Shown one piece after another: positions 35,980-49,100 of a stretch of 64,000 nucleotides of DNA (position 1 is its first letter; the number at the start of each line of letters is the position of its first letter). The position numbers and the translations under genes are program-made. The stretch comes from Siphonodentalium dalli (taxonomy: Eukaryota; Mollusca; Scaphopoda; Gadilida; Siphonodentaliidae): positions 223,584,578-223,648,577 of the forward strand of contig CP136062.1 in the NCBI GenBank assembly GCA_032622095.1, read 5' to 3'. The notes beneath the pieces were generated by a model. The model was not told the DNA's origin. It saw nothing but the letters and a program-made list of their open reading frames with translations, and made no database searches.

Positions 35980-38005
35980 CTGAAACAAATTCAAAATTTC
36001 TCCATGATTTAGTGAATAATTTATTTAATCACATAATTATCCCCTAAACCCGGCTTGATATTTTTAGTAAGACACACATGCAGTGTTGTAAGAGTTTAGT
36101 GCAATATTATGTAAATTAGAATATAATTATGATATTCAATTTGTGTTGGGATATTACTGTTGACTGTGAGATAAATATGGGTGGGGTTAAAAGAAATTAA
36201 TATTGATTTCCTTATCATAACAAATGTGACCCGCCATATCAAATCCAGTCGTAAGTTGGGATTTTTTTACCCTGTGCCAATGCATTCTCTTATATATGCA
36301 AGTCGACAATAGGTCGCCTCGCATATATAAGAGAATGCATTGGCCTAACAATTTTTTATCATTTTTTAAAAATAAATGTTTCTTACAATTTTTAGGACAT
36401 AAATAAAAAACATCCATTATCCTGCAGGGAGCCCCACACATATATAGAAACATATAGAAGAGTGTCGTCTGCTTATGTTTGTCTGGGGCTCTGTACGGGT
36501 GAAATTATAAAATTGTTAAAGAATACAAGAAAAAATTATTAAAATTGTAAAAAATTGTTAGGCCCAATGCATTCTCTTATATATAAGAGAATGCATTGGC
36601 ACAGGGAAAAAAATCCCGACTTACGACTGGATTTGACATGGCGGGTCACAAATAAGGAAGTAAAGACACCTTCAAGAAAAATATAGTTGCTTTTTAAATG
36701 TATCTTTTCATGTTGACAAAATTGTTCAACCACCCTTATCACCCATGTTTATCTCACAGTCAACACTAAATAACCCAACACAAATCGAATATCATAATTA
36801 TATTCTAACTAGCTGAAACCGGCTCCTTTTGGTAGACTGTATTCAGCGTTGGATGGGCCTGCGGCGGCGTGTGGCCCCTTTGTGCATTAGGAGCCAGCGG
36901 CCTCTGTGTGCACTACACGCAATATGACAGACAGATCCTACTTTTATATATATAGATAATATTTATTATGCTACTTCAATATATCCTCGTGCAAATAGAT
37001 TCATAATCATTGACATTGGTTCATATTGGACTTATTGGATTCTGGAATAAGCCCATGGTGGACTTATACCCATTATTCAGTTGGATGGCAAGGGCCACAG
37101 TGAAAACACAATTATAAAGAGTGTACATCTGGTCTACAAATAGGTTCATATTGGACTTATTTGATTCTGGAATAAGCCCATAGTGGACTTATACCCATTA
37201 TTCAGTTGGATGGCACGGGCCAAAGTGAAAACACAATTATAAAGAGTGTACATCTGGTCTACAAATAGGTTCATATTGGACTTATTTGATTCTGGAATAA
37301 GCCCATAGTGGACTTATACCCATTATTCAGTTGGATGGCACGGGCCAAAGTGAAAACACGGGCCAAAGTGAAAACACAATTATAAAGAGTGTACATCTGG
37401 TCTACAAATAGGTTCATATTGAACCTAAATATTCACATTTAATTGGTTCTGAAATAGGCTGAAATAGACCGATAGTGAGCTTATTTGTGTGTGTTTTTTT
37501 TTATTTATTTCATTAAATTTTTTTAAATCCAAATTTTGAAAAACTAATGCCATTATAACCTCCAACAGGATACCCTGAGTCACCACACAAAATTTGGTTG
37601 AAATTGGACCAGCAGTCTAGGAGAAAAATGCACACAGACAGATGGCCAGACAGACCCTACTCTTTTTATTTATATATATAGATTACCATAATAATAAAGT
37701 TACAACTTTGACATCGATATCATTGTGCTAGGCTCTAACATCATTGCGTGTGCCGATAAACAATATGAGGTGGGATTTAGGGGATATTTTTATGTGATAA
37801 ATAAATATAACAAGACAGTCAAAGACTGTGGGGTCGCTCACCAGACTGCAAAGACTGATAAGACTGGGACTCTTGAGACCATAACAGTCAGAACTTTTCA
37901 TAATCACTTTAAAAGAAGCGGATCTAAACAGGATATGTGGCTAGAGAGGCTTCATGTCGATCAGTGAATATCTACCTTTAAATTACCAATGGAACACTAC
38001 AGATC

Positions 38006-38041
<36 letters not shown>

Positions 38042-41000
38042 AGCTCAACATATCCCCTCCTGACCGGGCTCCAGATTCCCAAGTCTTAGGTTGGAATTTC
38101 ACAACTGACGTCTCAAACTTTCTCAATTGTTCGAAATTTCCAATCTCACAAGCACCTTTTTATAAAACTATTTAGACATGTTTGAAGCCCAATTATCCAT
38201 GAACCCGAAAACACCATATATATGTCAGATTAATCAGTCAGGTAGTTCCAAGGTAGATGTTTTAAGTGAAGTCCCCATAGCCCCGTCATTTCTTAACAGG
38301 TTGACCTCATGTTAACAAATCTGAATCTCAGTCACTAAAGGATCCTCCATACTATTTCTAAGCTAAATAGTCCAACCTCTCTTGAGAAGACATTTATAGA
38401 GACATACAATTATGTCCCTGGTCCCACTCTATTTAATCTGGTCACCCCATCTGAATAAATTTGAATCCCAGACACCAAAGAACCCTTCATACTAAATATC
38501 AGTAAAATAGACCTGATGGTCTGTGTGAAGGAAGCATATTAAGAGGAAAACTGTCCTTTGCTTGACCCCTAGTTGACCAGGTGACCCCATTTAAAACCAA
38601 TAACCCCATTTGAAAAAACATCTGACCTCCTGGTCACCCAAGGACTGTTCATACCAAATATGAACCCATTCAACCTTATGGTACAGCAGAAGAAGTAGTT
38701 TTTAAGAATTACTATGGAGGGCAAGAGTTATGGCCCTGCCTTCATAACCATTTGATAGAGTGACATCATTTAAACAAATCTGAATGTAAGTCACCTAAGG
38801 AACATCCACACCAAATATGAACCCATTCAGTCTAGAGAAGATGTGAGCTCAAAAATTACATTTCATTGAACATATCTGTAAATCCCCCCCCCCCCCAACA
38901 CAGTGGCAACATCCCTGCAAGAATATGACATACATGATTTATTTGAATGCCTATTGGCTTAACAAAATTACCATGACCTTGAAAGCCAGTGTATTCTCTT
39001 GTATATGGGAGGCTTCCCATGGGAGCATATATATGAGAATGCACAAACACAGGGTCTTCATTGCTCTCACCAGCAGAACTCTGGTCATGAAATGGTTAAT
39101 ATTAATAGTAAAAATAAACTTTATCTGTCAAACAGGTAATTTGTATGAGATAAACATGGGATAAAATTCCATTCATAAAGCCACTATCAGCTACCAGAAT
39201 GTCTGGGAGACATGTTGACATGGAGATAATTAATGATGGCACAAACATTTTGCCCAGCAATACCAATGTATTGTGTTAATCCTACAGCTGTGATCAAAAC
39301 AAGCCTTTACATCCACACCTAAATATATAAACCCATTTGGTCTTTAATATGTTTCTGGAGAAGAAAACAATTGATGGACGGATAGAGACATAATGACAGA
39401 TGGATGGATGGGAAAACAGTCTGACATAGAGACTGACAAATTCAATCCAATATACCCCCCAAGTTTTCTTTGCAAAATCAGAGTATAATGAGTTCAACTG
39501 GATACTGGTGGTTAAGAACATAATATTCGAACAGCCAAGCCTGAACATAGTGTCTGACATTTGCAGAATGAGGTCCCCAAAGGGTGAATTTAATGACACA
39601 ATCCTGCAATGCGGGCTAGCATCACCAAATTCACCCTCTGGGGACCTCATTCTGTGTAGGCCTCAACTGCTATAGGAGACATAGCATTAGATTGAAGTTC
39701 TCCAGTTAAAGTTGGTGATGTGCACCCATTGGGCACCTCAATTATGCATTTTATATTCACAAATTAGGGGATATAGAAACTAAACAGAAGGGAAAAGTAA
39801 GTAAAAATGTCAATTTAAGTGCCTATATACTTCCCAGAAGATGAGGCCTAAGCAGAATGAGGACCATGGCTAGTGTATTTGGTGATGCTAGACTGCTGTG
39901 CAGGGTAGCATAACTAAATTCACCCTCTGGGAACCTCATTCTGCAAATGCCAGACACACTAAATTCAGGATAGAGAACAATAATTTGTTTTGATTTTATT
40001 TTAATAACACACATTAATTGGCATGAGTGTTAGCTAAGCATTAGTTCACACCTGTCAGCCAGATAAACATCTCAATTGATGACTGTGTGTGTATTTATAT
40101 TAACTCTCTCTCTCTCTGTCTGTAGCTAATACAATTGACTTAATCTGCTGGTGGGAGAGATCCTGTGAGTTAGGAGATGAGATAGGGTGGAATGCTGTTG
40201 GTTGGGGGCAGGGTGGGGTTCTGGGTCATGTGGGGGGGGGGGAGGGTGATAATTTTTGTTTTGTATGTTAAATTGATCAAGGAGTTCCTGAATTTTTTAT
40301 ATATTTTTTTGGAATTATGGCCCTGGCTCCACCCCTATTTGACCCAGTGACCCCATTTGAACAAATCTGAACCCCAGTCATTCAATAACCCCCCATACCA
40401 AATATAAACTAAATCGGCATAATGGTTCTAGACAAGAAGTCGTTATAAGAATTACCAAGGAGGAATATAGTTATGGCCCTGGTTTCGCAACTATTTGACA
40501 CAGTGACCTCATTTGAACAAATCTGAATGACACCAAATATGATCAAAATGCAAAAATGTAAATTTTTTGTTTTTAGAGTTATGTCCCTGGCTCTGCCCCT
40601 ATTTGACCCAGTGACCTAATTTGAACAAATCTGATTCCCAGTCACCCAAGGTCCCTCAGTACCAAATATAAGCTAAATCGGCCCAATATGTATTTTAGAA
40701 GAAGTCATTGTAAGAATTATTATGAGTTATGGCCCTGGTTTTTCAACTAATTGACCGGGTGACCTCATTTGAACAAATCTGAACACCGGTCACCCAAGGA
40801 CCCTCCATACCAAATATTAGCTAAATCGGAACAATGGTTATGGACAAGAAGTTGTTGTAAGAATTACTATGGAGGAATAGAGTTATGGCCCTGGTTTCGC
40901 AACTATTTGACCCAGTGACCTCATTTGAACAAATCTGAATGAGAGTCACCTAGGGAACATATACACCAAATATGAACCAATTCGGTATGATGGTTTCAGA

Positions 41001-44000
41001 GGAGAAGTTGTTCACAAAAAAAAGTTGACGGACAGACGGACGCGCGGACGGACGAGGAGTGATGACTATAGCTCCACCGGAGACTTCATCTCAGGTGAGC
41101 TAATAAAAGTTATATTATATGTCTACCATATGTCTACATAATCATTAGAATGACAAAATTATTTCTTAATCTCAATTTCCGTACATTGATCTTGGTGCAG
41201 GAACATTCAGTGATCAGCTAAATTAAATCATTATTCTGGAATTGATGCTCGATTTGCTAGACCTTGGGAAGCATGATGTGTACAATAAGAAATAGATTGG
41301 GGGAGATTCGAGTGGTCACATGTTAATGCTGTCATGATTTATCTGAAAGCCAATTCAATTTACTTTAATTTGCTGATTGGGCTATTTGCTGACTGGAGCC
41401 AAGTTTCAATAGCCAAGTGAAATATCCTAAGTGTAATATCCTAAGTGTAATATCCTAAGTGTAATATCCTAAGTGCTGATTAAACTAGATGTTTCTAATT
41501 AAGATGATGACCTCCCTTAACCCTTTACCCAACAAAAGGGCCCTGTGCCATTGCATTCTCTTATATATGCGAGTCGACCATAGGTCGCCTCGCATATATA
41601 AGAGAATGCATTGGCTTAACACATTAAAAATTATAAAATTGTTAAAGAATGTAAGAAAAAATGGTAAAAAGTGTTAAAAAAAGATTTTTTTTAGGCCAAT
41701 GCATTCTCTTATATATGCGAGTCGACCTATCGACTCGCATATATAAGAGAATGCATTGGCACAGGGCATAACTGTAACCATCACAATGTGGTCAATGAGC
41801 CGGTTCCAATGATATCCATATTTGTATGGTTCTATTGAGACAGACCGAAGATATTTTAGGCTGTTGAAGCTTTATTTGGCCGGTTTTGGCCGGTTTGTTG
41901 GGTAAAGGGTTAAACATTTGTATAAGTTTTTATTTAACCCTTTCATGACGGGAGACGCGCTGGTGCATTAAAGATCATGTGCCAGTGCATTCTATTATAT
42001 ATGTATAGGGAGCCTCGCATATATAAGAGAATACATTATCCTAACAATAGTTACCTTGAAAGGGTTAATATGTTTGATATGGCATATTCAGCATATTTCT
42101 TTTGGTAGACTCATGAATACATTGGCCAAATGACTGGAGCTTCCTGAAATTTTGCGATAACCTTGTGCCAATGCATTCTCTTATATTTGCGAGTCTCCCA
42201 TAGGGTGCCTCGCATATATAAGAGAATGCAATGGCTTACAAGGACAAGGTAAATATTGTTTGGCCAATGTATTCTCTTATATATGAGAGGATCCCAATGG
42301 AAGATAATGCATTGACACAGGCTTTTTTGCAGTGATTTTATAGTACTCAATACATAGTAAAATGGAAGTTTTCCATGGGAATGGGTTTGTCGTTTAGTCA
42401 AATTTGACTCAATTGTTTTACCATTGATTAGTCGACTACGAAATACCCTAGTCATTTCAACACTATTTGAAAGTGTATTATAATACATTGAATTCACAAT
42501 GAATCATTACAGCTAAAAATGTAAACCAATGTAAAGCAATTGGTGCAATATCTCACCTCTCTTAGAGCGATGTTCTCTATAATAACCTAACCCTAACCCA
42601 ATATCTCACCTCTCTTAGAGCGATGTTCTCTATAATAACCTAACCCTAACCCTAACCCTAACCCTAACCCTAACCCTAACCCTAACCCTAACCCAATATC
42701 TCACCTCTCTTAGAGCGATGTTCTCTATAATAACCTAACCCTAACCCTAACCCTAACCCAATATCTCACCTCTCTTAGAGCGATGTTCTCTATAATAACC
42801 CTAACCCTAACCCTAACCCTAACCCAATATCTCACCTCTCTTAGAGCGATGTTCTCTATAATAACCTAACCCTAACCCTAACCCTAACCCTAACCCTAAC
42901 CCTAACCCAATATCTCACCTCTCTTAGAGCGATGTTCTCTATAATAACCTAACCCTAACCCTAACCCAATATCTCACCTCTCTTAGAGCGATGTTCTCTA
43001 TAATAACCTAACCCTAACCCTAACCCTAACCCAATATCTCACCTCTCTTAGAGCGATGTTCTCTATAATAACCTAACCCTAACCAAATATCTCACCTCTC
43101 TTAGAGCGATGTTCTCTATAATAACCTAACCCTAACCCTAACCCTAACCCAATATCTCACCTCTCTTAGAGCGATGTTCTCTATAATAACCTAACCCTAA
43201 CCCTAACCCTAACCCTAACCCTAACCCAATATCTCACCTCTCTTAGAGCGATGTTCTCTATAATAACCTAACCCTAACCCTAACCCTAACCCAATATCTC
43301 ACCTCTCTTAGAGCGATGTTCTCTATAATAACCTAACCCTAACCCTAACCCTAACCCTAACCCAATATCTCACCTCTCTTAGAGCGATGTTCTCTATAAT
43401 AACCTAACCCTAACCCTAACCCTAACCCAATATCTCACCTCTCTTAGAGCGATGTTCTCTATAATAACCTAACCCTAACCCTAACCCTAACCCAATATCT
43501 CACCTCTCTTAGAGCGATGTTCTCTATAATAACCTAACCCTAACCCTAACCCTAACCCAATATCTCACCTCTCTTAGAGCGATGTTCTCTATAATAACCT
43601 AACCCTAACCCTAACCCTAACCCAATATCTCACCTCTCTTAGAGCGATGTTCTCTATAATAACCTAACCCTAACCCTAACCCTAACCCAATATCTCACCT
43701 CTCTTAGAGCGATGTTCTCTATAATAACCCTAACCCTAACCCTAACCCTAACCCTAACCCTAACCCTAACCCTAACCCAATATCTCACCTCTCTTAGAGC
43801 GATGTTCTCTATAATAACCTAACCCTAACCCTAACCCTAACCCTAACCCTAACCCAATATCTCACCTCTCTTAGAGCGATGTTCTCTATAATAACCTAAC
43901 CCTAACCCTAACCCAATATCTCACCTCTCTTAGAGCGATGTTCTCTATAATAACCTAACCCTAACCCTAACCCTAACCCTAACCCTAACCCAATATCTCA

Positions 44001-46104
44001 CCTCTCTTAGAGCGATGTTCTCTATAATAACCTAACCCTAACCCTAACCCTAACCCTAACCCTAACCCATTATCTCACCTCTCTTAGAGCGATGTTCTCT
44101 ATAATAACCTAACCCTAACCCAATATCTCACCTCTCTTAGAGCGATGTTCTCTATAATAACCTAACCCTAACCCTAACCCTAACCCTAACCCTAACCCTA
44201 ACCCTAACCCAATATCTCACCTCTCTTAGAGCGATGTTCTCTATAATAACCTAACCCTAACCCTAACCCTAACCCAATATCTCACCTCTCTTAGAGCGAT
44301 GTTCTCTATAATAACCTAACCCTAACCCTAACCCTAACCCAATATCTCACCTCTCTTAGAGCGATGTTCTCTATAATAACCTAACCCTAACCCTAACCCT
44401 AACCCTAACCCAATATCTCACCTCTCTTAGAGCGATGTTCTCTATAATAACCTAACCCTAACCCTAACCCTAACCCTAACCCAATATCTCACCTCTCTTA
44501 GAGCGATGTTCTCTATAATAACCTAACCCTAACCCTAACCCTAACCCTAACCCTAACCCTAACCCTAACCCTATATCTCACCTCTCTTAGAGCGATGTTC
44601 TCTATAATAACCCTAACCCTAACCCTAACCCTAACCCTAACCCTAACCCAATATCTCACCTCTCTTAGAGCGATGTTCTCTATAATAACCTAACCCTAAC
44701 CCTAACCCAATATCTCACCTCTCTTAGAGCGATGTTCTCTATAATAACCTAACCCTAACCCTAACCCTAACCCTAACCCTAACCCTAACCCAATATCTCA
44801 CCTCTCTTAGAGCGATGTTCTCTATAATACCCTAACCCTAACCCTAACCCTAACCCTAACCCTAACCCTAACCCTAACCCAATATCTCACCTCTCTTAGA
44901 GCGATGTTCTCTATAATAACCTAACCCTAACCCTAACCCAATATCTCACCTCTCTTAGAGCGATGTTCTCTATAATAACCTAACCCTAACCCTAACCCTA
45001 ACCCAATATCTCACCTCTCTTAGAGCGATGTTCTCTATAATAACCTAACCCTAACCCTAACCCTAACCCAATATCTCACCTCTCTTAGAGCGATGTTCTC
45101 TATAATAACCTAACCCTAACCCTAACCCTAACCCTAACCCTAACCCAATATCTCACCTCTCTTAGAGCGATGTTCTCTATAATAACCTAACCCTAACCCT
45201 AACCCTAACCCTAACCCTAACCCAATATCTCACCTCTCTTAGAGCGATGTTCTCTATAATAACCTAACCCTAACCCTAACCCTAACCCAATATCTCACCT
45301 CTCTTAGAGCGATGTTCTCTATAATAACCTAACCCTAACCCTAACCCTAACCCTAACCCTAATCCAATATCTCACCTCTCTTAGAGCGATGTTCTCTATA
45401 ATAACCTAACCCTAACCCTAACCCTAACCCTAACCCTAACCCTAACCCAATATCTCACCTCTCTTAGAGCGATGTTCTCTATAATAACCTAACCCTAACC
45501 CTAACCCTAACCCTAACCCAATATCTCACCTCTCTTAGAGCGATGTTCTCTATAATAACCTAACCCTAACCCTAACCCTAACCCTAACCCTAACCCTAAC
45601 CCAATATCTCACCTCTCTTAGAGAGATGTTCTCTATAATAACCTAACCCTAACCCTAACCCTAACCCTAACCCTAACCCAATATCTCACCTCTCTTAGAG
45701 CGATGTTCTCTATAATAACCTAACCCTAACCCTAACCCAATATCTCACCTCTCTTAGAGCGATGTTCTCTATAATAACCTAACCCTAACCCTAACCCTAA
45801 CCCTAACCCTAACCCTAACCCAATATCTCACCTCTCTTAGAGCGATGTTCTCTATAATAACCTAACCCTAACCCTAACCCTAACGCTAACCCTAACCCTA
45901 ACCCTAACCCTAACCCTAACCCAATATCTCACCTCTCTTAGAGCGATGTTCTCTATAATAACCTAACCCTAACCCTAACCCTAACCCAATATCTCACCTC
46001 TCTTAGAGCGATGTTCTCTATAATAACCTAACCCTAACCCTAACCCTAACCCTAACCCTAACCCAATATCTCACCTCTCTTAGAGCGATGTTCTCTATAA
46101 TAAC

Positions 46105-46142
<38 letters not shown>

Positions 46143-49100
46143 AATATCTCACCTCTCTTAGAGCGATGTTCTCTATAATAACCTAACCCTAACCCTAACC
46201 CTAACCCAATATCTCACCTCTCTTAGAGCGATGTTCTCTATAATAACCTAACCCTAACCCTAACCCTAACCCTAACCCTAACCCAATATCTCACCTCTCT
46301 TAGAGCGATGTTCTCTATAATAACCTAACCCTAACCCTAACCCTAACCCTAACCCTAACCCAATATCTCACCTCTCTTAGAGCGATGTTCTCTATAATAA
46401 CCTAACCCTAACCCTAACCCTAACCCAATATCTCACCTCTCTTAGAGCGATGTTCTCTATAATAACCTAACCCTAACCCTAACCCTAACCCTAACCCTAA
46501 CCCAATATCTCACCTCTCTTAGAGCGATGTTCTCTATAATAGTACCTAAAGCTGGTATGGTGGCAATCCTAACTGATCTGAAATAATACAAGTTTTAGTG
46601 AGATTTAACATGGCTATAAATAAGCGTGGTCACCACTCGTGTTAATGCTGCGATGTTATGCCAACTTAGTTCTGATGTTGGTAGAACAAACTGATGAAGT
46701 TATTAACCCTTCCATGACTGGAAATTTTGTGAAAACCGTATGCCAATGCATTCTCTTATATATGTGAGTCTCCCTTAGGGAGCCACGCATATATAAGAGA
46801 ATAAATTGGCCTAACAATATTTTCCTTGATGAGACTCACATATATAAGAGAATGCACTGGCACAGGGAAGCTCCCACCATGAAAGGGTTAAAAAGATCTA
46901 CTAGATAAATATCATTATTTGTGGTTTCAAATTCAAGAACAATTAACCTTTTATCAATTTTAATTCCCAATTAAAAGGGAGCTTTGGTATGTAGACATAT
47001 TATTGAAGATATATTATGTTCTTTAAGATGCATAATCCGAATTAACGATCCCAAATTACTATTTCTTTGGCTTCGGGGGTAAAAAATATTTGATTCAAGT
47101 CGAGGAACCCACCCATCAAAGCTCAGAGTGATCAGATATCGATTTTTTAAATCTGTTATTTCTCGAGATATGTACTTATTTGTGGCCTGGAAAAAATTTG
47201 TCAATGTGACGGTCTCATACCAAATTGCGTATGAAGATGGATAACTCTAAAATCAAGTGGTAATACAGCCAAATTTCGTGATAATCAAGTGATGATAATG
47301 GCCTTATTTCTTTGATCAACATGTTGATAAATAACATGTTTTGGGAAATTTTATACTATAGTTGACCGTGGTTAGCATTATTTTGTTGTAATTAATCAAT
47401 TCTGATAACTAAAGCGTATTTTGAAGAAATATTATTGTGTTTTAGTAACTTGATATGGGGACCGTCTGATCGGATTGAGTACCTTTAACCCTTTCAGTGC
47501 CAAGTCCAATTTTTATTTATTGATTATAATAATGTGATACATTGATGGAAAGAGCTCTTTCATTCAATGTATCACATTATTATAATCAATAAATTTGAAA
47601 AATGATCAAGGAAATATGGGTTGATACAAAAATCAGAGTTGGCACTCAATGGGTTAAATAATGGAAAAGAAGGAGAAATAAAAAAGGAACGTTATTTTAT
47701 TCACTGTATGCTTCATATCTTAGTGAAAATTAACATAAATAAGTCATGAAGTTAAAAGATTTTTTTTTTTTTTTTTAGAATATGTGAAATGAAAATTGAA
47801 ATATGTCGGAAACCAAATTGTGAAAAAAACGAACAAATTACTTGACAATTCTAACGAACGACGGACGGAAATCCAGTATTTTCAGAGAAAGAAAGACAGA
47901 TAACTCTGGAAGGTAAAAGAGCTCTTTCCATCAATGTATCACATTATTATAATCAATAAATTTGAAAAATGATCAGGGAAATATGGGTTGATACAAAAAT
48001 CGGACTTGGCACTGAAAGGGTTAATTCACAACTTCGAACTGATACTTTACGACTCGGCCACTACTCCCATTTGAATAAAAGCATCGTTAACCCTTTCTGT
48101 CCTAAATGGACTCTCCCAATCAGTTAAAAAGTGTACATCGGAATGGTCTATTATTCATTTGAAGGGATGTTAAGGTGATACAAGCAGACAACAGATAAAT
48201 AAAAGTGCAGAAGGAACCCTACTTATTCAGGGAAATGTTTAGATAACAAGTTCACCAAATGACCTATGGTTGTTTGTTGAACTTATTATCTGAACATTTC
48301 CTATGAGAACTAATCGTCAATGAATATTTAGTATAGAAACTATCATTGTCAAATAATCGGCTATCCTCTTTCATAAAATATGACATCTGAACTGCAGAAA
48401 TATATAAACAAACAATCCTTCATTTGTCCCCAACAAATCACCAATAAACAAACGGGAATGAGTTTGCCAATGAGATCATTTTATATAATTTAACCCTTTA
48501 CCCAACAAACCGGCCAAAAACGGCCAAATAAAGCTGCAACAGCCTAAATTATCTTGGGTCTGTCTCAATAAAACCATACAAATATGGACATCATTGGAAC
48601 CGGCTCATTGACCACATTGTGATGGTTACAGTTATTCCCTGTGCCAATGCATTCTCTTATATATGCGAGTCGACCATAGATCGCCTCGCATATATAAGAG
48701 AATGCATTGGTCTAAAACAAATATTTTTTTAACACTTATTACCATTTTTTCTTACATTCTTTAACAATTTTATAATTTTTAATGTGTTAAGCCAATGCAT
48801 TCTCTTATATATGCGAGGCGACCTATGGTCGACTCGCATATATAAGAGAATGCATTGGCATAGGGCCGTTCTGTTGGGTAAAGGGTTATATGAAATAATG
48901 ATATTGTGCGCTGGTCATTTTGATACACAATTTATTGAAATACTTGCGTTGAATAAGATTATTCGCTCTAAATAGCCTGGAAATAGTGTGTCTTTTATTT
49001 GCAGAATGCATTGACCAAGTTTATTCGCTCGAAGCCATCGCAGAGTGTTTCAAGTCACATAACAGCAGATCTACATTCATGAATTTCAATCTGAGATCAC

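Noticed and set aside
42546-46541. A true chromosome end
   Set aside because: Both sides continue into unique sequence with RELCH exons on each side, and the telomeric blocks are short and interrupted by the exon-edge fragment.
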